Positions 10,499 to 23,395 of a stretch of 64,000 nucleotides of DNA are shown here, in pieces. Origin of the DNA: Vanrija pseudolonga (lineage: Eukaryota > Basidiomycota > Tremellomycetes > Trichosporonales > Trichosporonaceae); contig NC_085855.1 of assembly GCF_020906515.1 (NCBI RefSeq), positions 372,001 through 436,000 of the forward strand, read 5' to 3'. The notes beneath the pieces are model-generated. The model was not told the origin of the DNA. It worked only from the letters and a program-made list of their open reading frames with translations, and did not search any database. The translations under genes and the position numbers were made by a program. The first letter of the stretch is position 1, and every line of letters begins with the position of its first letter.

Positions 10499-12499
10499 AC
10501 AATAGAGTTCCATCAAAGTTTCGCAACAGGTGCATGGCATTATCCCGTGATGATCCCGCGTGTCGTGGGATACAGGCACTGATGAGACGAGCAGCTAGCA
10601 GTGACAATAACAAGATAAGCACGTTGTGCAAGGGTGGTTTCTGCGGGGTGGGCTGGGCCGGCAGTGGGCAGACGGGGTGAAGGTGGGCCGCGGGCCGTGG
10701 GCAGGCCGAGCAGGTCCACCGCCGCGGTGTGCACATTACAGTTGTTAGTTGACCCGATGCGCCGGACGTCGTCAGTGCAGTAGGCCACCAACCTCTGGTG
10801 CGGTGCCGGTGAGTAATCAGTCGTTCCTTTCTAAGTAGATCTATGCACGGTGGCCACCGATTAGTACGTCGTACGCTGCTCGGCACCAGCTCGGCGGAAG
10901 CGAACGAGCTGCCACCCAGCGGGCGGGTTGACTGCAAACGGCAGGGGCCGCAAGCAGGCAGGTGTTTTTGTCCCTAGCACACTATTTTGCCCCTGGAAGT
11001 CTCTCTGGCCGCGCACCTCGGCACTGCCCAATTTGGCCGTGCACGTCGCCTGCAGGGAGCGAGCGAACAATCGGGAAGAGGCAAGAGACACGCCGGCATG
11101 CACCAGCGTCGTTGCAGCAGACGACATGCTTGAGCTAGAGAGCCGCAAGGCTTGAGCCTGAGCCTATTGCTTGCTTGCTTGTGGTGCAAGAGGATGTGCA
11201 TCGGCGCATCGGCCATGCACATGCTCAACGACGACGACAAGACATCATGTCGGCGCCGCCCCCCTTTCCCGGATAGAGCGGGATCGCTCCCTCGCTCGCT
11301 CCCTTGCTTGCGGCCCTCGCTCGCTGTATGCATTGTTGATTGCTCCGTGCAGCTGTTTGTTCCCTTTGCCGATCCGACACAGGAGATGTGGATGCCCAGG
11401 TGCCAGAGCCGTCGAGCGCAAGCACACCCAAGGGAAGGGTCCTCCGCTACGTAATTTTTGGAACGTCCAACACCCTAAACGACGGTACCGTGCTGTCATA
11501 CTACTCTGTTCCGCACAGCCAACAAACACTAGCGGGGCGGGGCAGAACGAGAGGAGGAGCAGCAGGAAGGAGCATGCATGCACGACGCTGCTGCTGCTCA
11601 ACCCCGCATACGCCAGCGAGCAAACGACGAGGAAAAACTATGGGCACCCTGGCTCGTGGCTCGTGGCTCGTGGCTCGTGCTGCATGCTGCCTACAGCGCA
11701 TGTTTGGGCATGTTGCCATGGCCTAGCTAGTGGCAGGACTTTTGGATCTCTAAACATTGGCACTCTGTTGGTTGTAGTAGCCGTAAACAAGAGCTCTCAC
11801 CGATCAAGTCGACCTGCAGCAGCAGCACCACCACCACCGTCAGCAGCATCACCAGCATCATCGTCGCCATCACCAGCAGCACAAGCCGACGACGTCAGCG
11901 TGATCGCGGGCCCAAGCCACCCAAGATAGCCCGTGAGTGATCAGTCTATTCAATGACCCGCACGGACAAGACAATGGTCGTGCACCACCAGCAACTATCA
12001 AAAGTCACGCTCGTCAAAGGCTTTTTTTCGCCATTCAATGCACTCTTCGCGCGCTTGGTTTGTGCTGCGCCGCCGCTGCAGGACGACGAGGCAGAGGCGC
12101 CGAGGTGACGGAGGCGGCGGCGGCGGCGGCGCGAGGCGAGGGGTGCAGTGGCCTGGACGCCTCCATCTGCAAGCCACGGCCCGCACCAATTTACCCTCGG
12201 CACTCGCCTCGACTCTGCCGCCCCCCCCGCGCGCGCGACGCTATGCGCCTTCATGCATCATCGGCGCGATCACCGGCGCCGGCAAGCAGCCAGCCAGCAG
12301 CCAGCAGCAGCGGCCGTTGGCGTGAAACAAAGCCCACTACCCCCCAACAAGCACAGCACCGACTGGCTTGGATAAGACTTTTGTGTCTCCTGTCCATTGC
12401 CCGGCGACCTGCTTTTGCCCTTGACCCCCCTCTCTCTCTCTCATGCCTGCACACCACCCTCCTCCTCCTCCTTGAGCATGCCCAGCGCTGACCACTACA
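10499..12499 (+). other. Long gene-free region / 5' leader of the next gene
   Basis: Two kilobases without an ORF of host-like codon use. It holds short simple repeats: GCTCGTG triplicates near 11651-11680, CAG/ACC-type repeats at 11815-11885, GGC-rich sequence near 12110-12135 and a CT tract at 12430-12441. Many upstream ATGs occur. The pyrimidine-rich end just before 12500 looks like the leader of the large downstream gene. I see no RNA gene here. Confidence 0.5.
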
Positions 12500-15400
12500 A
12501 TGCTCGCCCACGCCAAACCCAAACCCCTGCCCGCGATACCATCATCGCCCCCGTCGCCGCCTCTCACGCCGCCCTCGACCCAACCATCGACCACGACGGT
12601 CGACCTAAACTCGCCTCCAAGCAGCAGCCACCCTGCGCTCGAGCTCGACTTGACAGAGGACGAATCGTCAGACCTCGAAGACGAGGCTGACGTGGACCTC
12701 GACCCCCGCCAAAAGGGCCTAATGGCCTCGGTCGCAGGCGGCAGCGGCAGCGGCGGCGGCGCAGGCGGAGGTGCCGTTGCCCCCGAGCCCCATCGCCATC
12801 GCCCATGGTTTGGCAACGCGTCAAGGACACACCTGCCCCGCAATAGCCGGCCCAGCACGGGTTCCAGCCGCCTGACAGTCGCAGCAACGAGCACGACCGC
12901 AGTCGACAGCGATGGGTTCGTGCCCTACCGCCCGCCGTTTGCTTCGACCTCGGCCGTGAGCCTCTCCCCGCAAATGCAGCCCTCTGGCGCAACGGGGATT
13001 GGAATGGCGCCGGCCCCTCCGCCGGCTCGCACGCCAAAACGCTCACTCTTTAGCAATTGGTCGTGGGGCACAAAACGAAAGCAAAAGCAAAAGCTCACCT
13101 CGGCGAGCACACCGGTGTTGATAAACCAGTCGCACGCTCCGGCTGGTTTAAAAGTACCACCCGGCGCTTCGGTCCCGTACGGCACAACCCACCTCGGAGC
13201 CAAGGCCGCACACGGAGCAACGCTGAGCAATGCCCAGTACGAGCTATACGCCCCATACAATGCCTATGCGCCCCGCGGACAACAGTGGGGCCCGCAGCAG
13301 GTCGAAGACTACCAGGGCGTCAATCACTCGTCGTCCGTCTTGACCGGTCTCGTGGCCCCCAAGATGCTCTTTTCACCGATTGCTCGCGATCTCCGAACAG
13401 AAAACGGTCGCACTAGCCCATACAGCAGTTCAACGCCCCACCTCCTCAGCATGGGCGGGCTCTCATCGCAGCCCGAGCCGCCCCAGGCAGCTGCTGCTGG
13501 TCCCGAGGCGGGGGGACCATCAAATTCACGCCCTTACCCCCGCGTCGGCGAGAACATCTCCACGGGCAACCTCCACGGACAGCACCGGTGGTCGCGATGG
13601 CAAGGGTCTTCGGTCACGCTCCACAGCGAGGGCTCGCGGTCGCGTTTAGCCGTGTCGACCATGTGTGACGCTCTCACGTTCCCAAGGCCCCGGATGAACG
13701 CCCACGACATTACCCCACCAGAAAGTCCTGCAAACCGCAACAATACCGTCGACGACGACAGCATTGTCGACTTTGGATCGGCGGTGGCTCTCAGCGACGC
13801 CCGTGACCAGGAGCGTGAAGAATGGGCCGAGGTCGCGAGCCGTGGACGACGGAGCAGAAGTATCAGGAGTATCCGCCGCTCGTCAGAGGGGTGGAACTCG
13901 GACAGAGGCGGCAGCTCCGACTTGCGGTCACGGCCAAGCAACGCGTCAAAACACAGCTTTGGTTCGGGCTCCCAGCGCCGGAGTCGCTCGGCTTCTGGCT
14001 CGATCCGCGGCCTCTTTGGCAGCGGTCGGGAACGCCGGCGACGCGGTGACGACTCGGACACCAACGGCAGCGACAGCGACGCATTCACCATCCCTGGCCA
14101 GCCCCGCGTTCCCAGGATATCGACGGCGCCGGCCTCGCGCGCGGCCAGCATCCAGACGGAGCGAAGCGACTCGCATCGCTCGTCGAGGAAGCACCGCGGC
14201 TTTGGTTCCCAGAGGGGACGATTGCCCAAAAGCACGTCAAGCCCAGCACTATCCTCCGAGGATGACCACTCGAGCACCCCGAAGCGAAGCCTGTCGTTTC
14301 GCCACCACACAAAGAGCAACCCCGACCTGCTGGTCGTGCCAAACTCACCGCATCCGCTCCGACGCCGGCCAACTGGACCACCACGTGCGCTGCAGCTTCG
14401 CCAGGGAAGCAGCTCGCGCCCGGGGACAGCGCCGACCGTCGTTGTTGGATCGAGCTCGGCAGACTACAGGTCCAACTCGCGCCCAGGGACCGCCCCGCAG
14501 GCTGGTGTTCCCGCTTTCGGCGCGTCGGGCTCGTATCCCGCCTACTCCAGGCAAATCAATCGCACCATTGACTTTGCAGAGCCGCATATTGCTGGTCGCA
14601 GCCAACCTACCTCGCCACCCCTGTCGCCACTGGATCCCCCGCACATCCCCACGCCGGAGCGCAACTCGCCCTTCAACGCAGAGTTCAACGAGGAGGAGAT
14701 TGGCTTGGCCATTACGACTGCGGGAGACGTTGCCAGATCGCCGCCTCGCAGTGCCAACACGCGCTTGCCGTTCGACACGCCCCCATCGCCTGGTGGCAGA
14801 CCGTTCAGCGAGGACCCGAGTTCGGCCCACGCCCGGTACTTGCTCGCCAGACAGCACCGTCGGGATATGACCATTCGCGCGTTCCAGTCGCCGCCTCTGT
14901 CGCCCCGACGCGGCGCGCCGGGCAGCCCGCCCATCTATCCCGTGGTGCCCCACTCGGCGCCGGTCCAAGGGTCGTGGACTACGACGTCGCCGACGCGCTC
15001 GCCCACAGGCAGCCTCATCCAGAGACCATCGTACCCTACCCCGCGGAGACAGGCGTCCAAGGACCGGGACTCCAAGGCTCTTCCTCCGAGCTCGAGAAGG
15101 CCGGCAACCGCGCCGAACGCGTCGGACGGCGCTCCGCCGTTCGCGGGCGAAGTCGCCCCGCCGCTGCCTACACACGGCATTCTGCTCAAGCGCGCCGCCA
15201 GTGCCCGACGACCCGCCACCGCGCCGCAGCCGTCGACCGAGCCTCCAGTGCCATTCGGGGACGTCAGATATATGCCTGGCGTCGCGGCTGGGTCTACCGC
15301 GACTGCTCTTCTGGTTGCCGCGGCAGAGCTCTCAAACTCGCCGCCATCTACTGGCCGCAGCTCGACGCGTAGAACGCCGCTCGGGACCCCGCCTCTCCAG

Positions 15401-17604
15401 TCGCTCTTTGCCACTCTGCCAATCACCCCGACTGTCGACGATGGCGTGCCGCCTCTCCCGCCACCTGCTACTGCTCCTGCTCGCATCCCACCGCCGCGTG
15501 CTCCTCCCGCTGGCCCTCCTCCTGCCGTTCCGCCATTCCCGCCATCTCGCGGCTCGTCGATGGAGTCTCCTCCGTCACAGTCGCGACAGGGATCGTTACA
15601 ATCGCGAACAGGGTCGTCACACTCACGTCAGGGATCGTTGCACTCTCGCCAGGGATCTACCAACTCTCGCCAAGGATCCTCTCACTCTCGCCAGGGATCG
15701 TTTGGACGCCCCGCCATTCCACCGCTGGCCGTGTTCGCCGCACCATCGCCTCCGCCAGTCGTGCGGCCTTCTACACCAGCTGCTGCGGTGGAGGACCTCG
15801 TTGATGGTGCCGGCTCGCCGACTCCTCTGCGTCACGGCGTTGCTGCGCCGTCTGCGCCATTTGCCCCTGCTCGCCCCAGCACGCCGCCGCCGTCTTCGAC
15901 CCGCCCGGTCGTTATGGACGAGTCACCGACTCCTGTTCGCCAAACCAATGTGTTTGTGCTGGCGCCAGAGAAGTCGCCCGAGACGCCTGCACCAGCTCCG
16001 GCCGGCCCTCCCAGCGCCGTGGACATGGCTCTGATCGGCACGCCGTCGCCTCTGTCCCGGTCGCCTCTGACTGCGCTGTTCCAGCGCCAAATGTCGGCGG
16101 GCTCTCTTTCGCCTTCGGCTGGTATCGCCGGCTCGGGTGCCGCTGCCACCGCCGCCATGTTGACGACTGAGAGCCGCGAGCCGAGCTTCCGGAGCGTCCG
16201 ATCGCAGAGGAGCATCCCTACTGCTGTTGGTGTTTTTGGCCCCGAGCTCCACCCTGTTGTCTCGACGACATCGAGCGCTTCGCTGTACGAGGATGCCAAT
16301 TCTGGTACTGCCACAGAGACGTGGGAGTCGGCGACGGAACGTGGTGCCACGCCACACGACGGCGACGACGACGACCGCCGCAGCATCCACTCGGACCACT
16401 CGGGCCGATCAGAGATGACCCTGCCCGACCTGTACCCGGCTTCGTCTGCCAGCGCCTCCGCCAGTGCCCTCTCGCACTACTCTGATGCCAGAGAGGAGCT
16501 CGAGCTCGAGTCTGCCGAGGCTCATAGCTCGCAGGCGTCGTCGATCCTCATCGACGAGTCTCAGATGACGCAGCACTCGCACGACGACGAGCACGCCGCG
16601 GATCGCTCTACGCTTCTTGCCAGCGATGCTCAGCAGCGCAGCCTGCTCAACTGGCTCGACGTCACGCCTCGTGGAAGCGGCCTCGCTACTGCGCACCGAA
16701 GGACAGAATCCCCCGAGGAGGCGTGCAACGAGACGATCGACTTTAGGACGTCGCCGGCGTCTTCGGCCAACTCGTCGCCCCGCCACAGCGTCGACGAGAG
16801 CTTTAGGGGTCTCTTCTTCCGTACCCCACAGATTGCCTCGCCTCCCAGAGTGTCGTCTCGCCGTTCGCGCGCTCGCCTTACCGATTCGTTCATCTTCCAG
16901 CCTCCGCAGAGTGGCGGCCTCCACCAGGCCATTGGCCTCGGCATTGAGAGCTCGCCTCTGCGCGAAGCCGGTGGCAGCGACGGTACCTTTGCGACCCGCA
17001 CGCCGCTGCTTGCAGGCGAGCGCATCCCGATCCCCTTCCCTGCGCTCGAGTCGGCCGAGCCCTCTCCAACGACCTCGACGGGCGTTCAGCCCTCATCGCC
17101 CTCGGCCTTGCAGCCCTCGCCGTCCATCATCACTCAGGGTCTCGGCATGACGCTCAACTCGAGCAGCAGCCCGACCCTCCCATTCTCCCCCTCGACGTCG
17201 TCGTCGTCGTCCATCTCGCGCAACGACTCTTGGATCACCGAGTGTGAGTTTGACCCGGTGCATACATGCATGTTTGCTGACATTTTGTAGCCTACAGAAG
17301 CGCCCAAGCTGCTCGCACTGCCACACCCCCTCAATCTCGGCATGGTCATAAACGCCGGGCCACTGCTGAAAATGCTTCCGACAACGTGGTTTCAATGCGT
17401 CCACTCGCCACTACATCATTCTCACCAGCAACCTTTGGCGTGTCAACATTTGGTACTGCGCCTGAAGCAACAACAATCTCGACGCCAAAGCCAGACCAAA
17501 AGAGCATTGGGTCTTCGGGAACTTCGTCTGCAGGCGTTCTCACACCTAGTCAAGACATTGTGGAGCAGTTCCCCCTCGTCCCACCCGTCCCCCAGGCGCT
17601 CTAA
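12500..17604 (+). CDS. Large Ser/Pro-rich low-complexity protein (unknown)
   Basis: Exons 12500-17243 and 17291-17604 give 1,685 residues. The protein is dominated by Ser, Pro, Arg, Thr and Ala, with many 'SPP', 'RPGTAP' and 'SPxxRS' motifs that look like targets for proline-directed kinases. There are Asp-rich patches ('TEDESSDLEDEADVDLD') near the N-terminus and a short charged segment 'DAREELELESAEAHS'. I see no globular domain, signal peptide or membrane segment. Six degenerate 7-residue S-R-Q-G-S repeats occupy residues 1028-1069. The final exon encodes a Ser/Thr/Pro tail ending PLVPPVPQAL. Third-position G/C bias is as in neighbours, so it is a genuine gene. It is probably a disordered scaffold or regulator, but that is a guess. 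Confidence 0.8.
15581..15706 (+). repeat. Six 21-nt tandem units encoding S-R-Q-G-S-x-x
   Basis: In-frame minisatellite within the large Ser/Pro-rich gene. The units read SRQGSLQ, SRTGSSH, SRQGSLH, SRQGSTN, SRQGSSH and SRQGSFG, with mixed synonymous codons (TCG CGA, TCA CGT, TCT CGC), so it is not a very recent expansion. Each unit carries an R-x-x-S motif of the type used by basophilic kinases. Confidence 0.9.
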
Positions 17605-17640
17605 GCTCATCCATCCATCCACCATCTCCGCCTCCACAAT

Positions 17641-18846
17641 ATGACTGATACTGCCGTCGACGAACCCATGCTCGCTGAGCCTACCGAGCACCACTTGTCG
17701 GCTTTCGGGCAGCTCGTCACTGGCCCTCCTGGAGCTGGCAAGTCAACCTACTGCCATGGAATGCACCAGTTTCTCACGGCACTGGGACGACCGGTCAGCA
17801 TCATCAACCTCGATCCAGCAGTCACCAACCCGCCATACCCTTGCGCCATCTCAATATGCGACCTCATCACACTCGACTCTGTGATGGAGGAGTTTGGCCT
17901 TGGGCCCAACGGCGCAATGCTCTACTGCATCGAGTACCTGGAGGCCAACTTTGACTGGCTGCTCGAGCAGCTCGACGCGTTACTGGAGACGCAGGGAGGG
18001 AACGGCTACATTGTCATCGACACGCCAGGCCAGGCCGAGCTGTGGACCAACCACAACAGCCTGCGGCATATCGTTGAACGGTTGACGAAACTCGACTACC
18101 GGCTCGCGGCGGTCCACCTTACCGATGCCCATGCCATCACCGACGCGTCAAAGTATATTTCGGCGGTGCTGCTTGCGCTTCGTGCGATGCTCCAGCTCGA
18201 GATGCCCCATATCAACGTCCTGAGCAAAATCGACATGCTGAATAGCTTTGATAATTTGCGTGAGTGCTAGGGTCGTAAGTTTGACTGTGCTGACCAAGCA
18301 GCGTTCAATCTCGATTACTACACCGAGGTGCAGGACTTGTCCTACCTCTTGCGCACGCTCGAGGACGAGCCGCGCGCCAAGCGGTTTGCCAAGCTCAACG
18401 CTGCAATGGTCGAGTTGATCGAGGACTTTAGTCTGGTCGGGTTCGAGACGTTGGCCGTGGAGGTGAGCAGCTCATGTGCTTGAGTTGAGCTGACATTTCA
18501 GGACAAGGACTCGATGATGCACCTCGTGCGCCTGATTGACAAGGTCACGGGCTACGTGTTCATGCCGGGAGAGGACAACTCGACGACGGCGGAGAATGCG
18601 CACGCATTGTTCTCGTCGGCGTCAGGGCTCATCCCCGGCAAGTACCAGGATATCTCTGATATCCAGGAGCGATGGGGCGACCGGCGCGAGGAGTTTGACG
18701 AGGCTCAGATGAACGACTGGGAGCAGGAGTGGGCCCATCGGCATCGCCAGCAGGCTGTCAAGGCGGCGGTGGCGCAAGGTGGTGGTGGCAGTGGTGGTGA
18801 CGCCAGCGGCGACGGCGACGGGCTCAAGGCAGACGACGTGGAGTAG
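17641..18846 (+). CDS. GPN2: GPN-loop GTPase 2
   Basis: GPN-loop GTPases act in cytoplasmic assembly and nuclear import of RNA polymerases. Exons 17641-18259, 18302-18462 and 18502-18846 join to 374 residues. Seen are the P-loop 'GPPGAGKSTYC', 'IINLDPAV', the GPN insertion 'GLGPNGAMLYC', the G3 region 'YIVIDTPGQAELW' and a G4-like 'NVLSKIDML'. The tail after about residue 340 is Gly/Ala/Asp-rich and variable. GPN2 is preferred over GPN1/GPN3 because of the 'FGQLVTGPPGAGKSTYC' start and overall length. It begins only 36 bp after the stop of the preceding gene on the same strand, so its promoter must lie in that gene's 3' end. Confidence 0.9.
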
Positions 18847-19571
18847 CCCCTCCTACAGCATTTCTTTCTCTCTCTCTATCTCTCTACCACCACATTTGTC
18901 GCGATAATTCATGTTGTACGTTCTCGCCGGCCTTTGCATGTGTCTCATAGCATTGAATGCACAATTCACAAACGCGCGGGTGCCTTGGAAACGTCATGAG
19001 CGTGAGCGTGGTGCAGCGTGCCGTGCCGTATTCGAGTTAGTTTGCCCGTGGCTCGTGGGGGGCGCGTGAATGCGGGAACGGAAACGACGAGTGGGACGTG
19101 GGTGGGCTAAAATGTTGTCAAGGATTGCGGGAAGCGCGAGACATGGCGTGGGGGGTAACAACAACAAGCGGCGGCGACACGGCGACTGCGACTGCAAGTA
19201 GTCTGGGCCGTCGACGAGCATGCACAAACAGATGCAGTAGCCGTAGTCAGCAGCAGCCAGCAGCACCAGTCCGCACCCCGTCGCCCGCCATTGGGCACAG
19301 TCCGCCCCGCCGCCCTGCCCCGCCGCCCTGCATTGCATGCCACTGCGCGTCTTGGCTGTCCTTGGCACAGTCGTCGATAGGTCCGAGCTCGTGTTTCAGG
19401 TTTGGCCGCCGCCGTGCCGTCTGTCCTTCTCCGCCGCCGCCGCCAAAGCTTGCTTTGCCATTCAATCGTTCGTCCCGCCGTCGTCGTCCGTCTTCTCCAT
19501 TCTCGTTCTCTCTCTCCTCTTCTCTCTCCCAACCCTGGGCCATGCTCTAGCATAGCCCACCGTCTCACACC
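18847..19571 (+). other. Intergenic region with CT microsatellite
   Basis: About 725 bp between two plus-strand genes. A TCTCTCTC tract at about 18864-18888 lies just after GPN2. The part upstream of 19572 is pyrimidine-rich (CTCTCTCCTCTTCTCTC near 19508-19530), as in leaders of other genes in the window. No coding potential or RNA gene was found. Confidence 0.5.
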
Positions 19572-21593
19572 ATGGCCACCTCGGCAACGACCACCCCGCA
19601 CACCACGCCCCCGACGACGTCGCCACCCATCCTCGTGCACACTGCGTCTCCGACACCCGCGCCAGAACCCCAGCTCGCGGCGGCCCCCCCGCCCTTCCCG
19701 TCACAGTCGCAGCCGCGCCGCTCGCTCGGGCACAGGCGGCGCGAGCCAGCTACTACTGGCGGCGAGCAGCGGCTCGGGCTCGCGCCGACTCACGCACAGC
19801 TGCACCTTCCTGAGACTGGCGCGTCGCAACAACCTCCACAACAACCGGGGCTTCCTCCGCAGCAACAGCAGCAGCAGCAGCCGCAACAACAACAACAGCA
19901 GCAACAAGCCCACCACCTAGGCCACCGCCGCGGAGGCCAGGCCGCCAAGCCCCTCTTCGACTGGATCAGCCGCAAGCTCGGCGCCCGGCGCGCCTCGGAC
20001 GCCGAGCACACGCGCGACGCCGTGCCCGGCGCCAGCGGCAGCGGCAGCAGCGGGTACTGGGGCCGGCCTTCGCTTTCCCCTGCGGCCGAGCCGCGCCCGC
20101 CGCCGGCGTCGCGTGCCGAAGCGCGCACCGCGCGCCGCGAGCTCCGGCGCCAGCTCTCCCCCGCCGACATCTTCGGGCAGACCTCGTTCGACTCCGGGAC
20201 GGGCACGCGCGCCGAGTCGCTCTCCCTCCACTCGTACGCCGTGAGCGAGCGCCGGCGCGAGGCAAACAACCCGTACCCCTCCCTGCCCATCCCGCTCGTG
20301 CGCAGAAGCTACCCCGCGAGCACGATCGACAGCTCGTCCATGGCCCCGTCGGCGAGCATCCTCAGCCGCTCGCGCACGCCGAGCCTCGCGAGCCTGAGCA
20401 GCTTACGGCGCCACCGCGCATCAGGCGACGGGGGAAGCTTCTCGTCGAGCTTCCGCCTGGCCGGCCGCGTGGCCGACGAAGACGCCAGCGTGCGCCCCTT
20501 GCCACCGAGCCTCGCGACGTCCCCCGCTCGGTCCATCTCCATCCTGTCGCGCTCGGGCTCGATGCCGTTAATGCGCTCCGAGTCGGCGCCGCACGCCGTC
20601 CCGCCGGCGCCGCACGAGCTCGACAGGAGAAATACGTTTTCGTCGAGTATCGGCGGCGGCCCCGACGCGCCGTCGTCTGTCAGCTCGGAAGTCTCGGGCG
20701 ATATCCTGTCAAGAGTGTCGAGGGAGGACTCGCTCACGAGCACGAAACCGGCGACAACGGTCATTAGCTTCGAGTCGGGCAACGCGCCCGTCGCGCATAT
20801 TGCCGTGGCCCCGTCGTTGTCGTCGAATTCATCGCCTCCGGCTGTGGGCCGCAGCATGTCGAGCCCGGCGGGCACGTCGATAGCCAACAGCGCCAACGGA
20901 GGGCCGACGACACTCCCATCGCCCATCTCGCCGACGTTCCTCCCTGGATCCGTTGTCAACGAAGAGGTGCAGCAGCACACGGTACCCAGACACACGCGGT
21001 ACCACCCGCGCAACAACCCGCACCCTTCTGCCCCGCCCGGGCCTGACGCGTCGACCCTTACGCTGGCCAGCAGCACGTTTGGCTTTGTGTCTCCACAGGC
21101 GATGGGCGCGCGGCCGGGATCGCTGCGGCTGCGTGATGGCGCCAGCCCGTCGGCGTACCATGCGCCGGTCGTGTCCCCGTCGGTCGCGTTCGCCGACAGA
21201 CCGGGCTCGACGCACGACCGCCCGCTGTCAAACTACGACGGGTTGAGCTCGCACGCCATGTCGCTGAGTATCAGGAACAGGAGCTACGGCCGCGCCGACG
21301 ACGACGCGAGCATGCGCGCCATCCGCCGCAGGGGCAGCTGGGAGAGCGGCGAGAGCCGCTGGTCGTGGCGCCCTGGTGCGGAGCCGGCTGGCGTGTTTGC
21401 CATCGGCGGCGCTCGCGGCCGCGGCGAGCTGGCAGAGGACGACGCGAACAGAAGCAGCGTGTACACGCACAACAGCTACAGAACGCCCCTGGCGGGTATT
21501 GGCGGCGGGATTGAGGATGACGAGGGGGGGATGACAGCGATTACGAGCGAGTCGGCGCTGGGGAGTCACCGGGCAGTGAGCGTGGTGGTGTAG
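19572..21593 (+). CDS. Ser-rich protein with polyglutamine tract (unknown)
   Basis: Single exon, 673 residues, starting MATSATTTPHTTPP. A Gln-rich stretch occupies residues about 86-115 (runs of 7 and 8 Q, mixed CAA/CAG). A short conserved-looking block follows, 'AKPLFDWISRKLGARR'. The rest is Ser/Pro/Arg-rich with repeated 'RSRTPSLASLSSLRRHR', 'SISILSRSGSMPLMRS' and 'DILSRVSREDSL' segments resembling phosphorylation or 14-3-3-type sites. No signal peptide or membrane segment is seen. The composition resembles the large gene at 12.5-17.6 kb, but I see no alignable repeat between them. Function unknown. Confidence 0.75.
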   Translation: MATSATTTPHTTPPTTSPPILVHTASPTPAPEPQLAAAPPPFPSQSQPRRSLGHRRREPATTGGEQRLGLAPTHAQLHLPETGASQQPPQQPGLPPQQQQQQQPQQQQQQQQAHHLGHRRGGQAAKPLFDWISRKLGARRASDAEHTRDAVPGASGSGSSGYWGRPSLSPAAEPRPPPASRAEARTARRELRRQLSPADIFGQTSFDSGTGTRAESLSLHSYAVSERRREANNPYPSLPIPLVRRSYPASTIDSSSMAPSASILSRSRTPSLASLSSLRRHRASGDGGSFSSSFRLAGRVADEDASVRPLPPSLATSPARSISILSRSGSMPLMRSESAPHAVPPAPHELDRRNTFSSSIGGGPDAPSSVSSEVSGDILSRVSREDSLTSTKPATTVISFESGNAPVAHIAVAPSLSSNSSPPAVGRSMSSPAGTSIANSANGGPTTLPSPISPTFLPGSVVNEEVQQHTVPRHTRYHPRNNPHPSAPPGPDASTLTLASSTFGFVSPQAMGARPGSLRLRDGASPSAYHAPVVSPSVAFADRPGSTHDRPLSNYDGLSSHAMSLSIRNRSYGRADDDASMRAIRRRGSWESGESRWSWRPGAEPAGVFAIGGARGRGELAEDDANRSSVYTHNSYRTPLAGIGGGIEDDEGGMTAITSESALGSHRAVSVVV

Positions 21594-21828
21594 GCGCCGA
21601 GCCGCGAGCGCAGCGAGCGGTGAGCGCGAGGGTGTGGCGTGGCGAGTGGCGAGCGGTGACGGCGAGGGTGTGGTGTGGCGAAGATGTGGCTGTCGTTATA
21701 GTCGCAATACTGGCAGTGGAAACCCCGACCCCTGCGTCGACGATTGTACACACATACACTGAAAACAACGCAGTTGTAGATTTATGCATTGTACAGTCAA
21801 GTCGGTCTGGTCTACACGTACACCACGT

Positions 21829-23105
<1,277 letters not shown>

Positions 23106-23312
23106 GGGGTGGAGCCTCGAGGTGGCTGGCTGGTGATCCTGATTTGTTGTGAGCAACGACCACGACCCGACCACCTCCACGTCTCGTCTCGTCGTGGGAA
23201 GCTGGGCGCGGCGGCGCGTCACGACGACGGTGCCTGGGCGACGGAGGCAAATGGGCGACAGGTCATAGCCAACCCGCGGGACCAATTCCCAGATCAGCAT
23301 CACTAAAAAACC

Positions 23313-23395
23313 ATCGCTATGGCTTAGTGGAAAAGCGCCAGGCTCATACTCTGTGTGACACCTGGAGATCCCTGGATCGAGACCAGGTGGCGATA
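23313..23395 (+). tRNA. Initiator tRNA-Met (CAT) with an 11-nt intron
   Basis: The cloverleaf folds completely. The acceptor stem ATCGCTA pairs with TGGCGAT (T6-G67 wobble), with discriminator A. The D stem is GCTT/AAGC and the anticodon stem CCAGG/CCTGG. The loop is CTCATA + 11-nt intron (23349-23359) + A, and the T stem is CCTGG/CCAGG. Initiator marks are the A1:U72 pair, AGTGGAA in the D loop and ATCGAGA instead of TTCGANN in the T loop. Removing the intron leaves 72 nt, the length of yeast initiator tRNA. A-box TGGCTTAGTGG and B-box GGATCGAGACC are present; a T run (TCTTTT) follows about 10 nt downstream. Confidence 0.92.
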
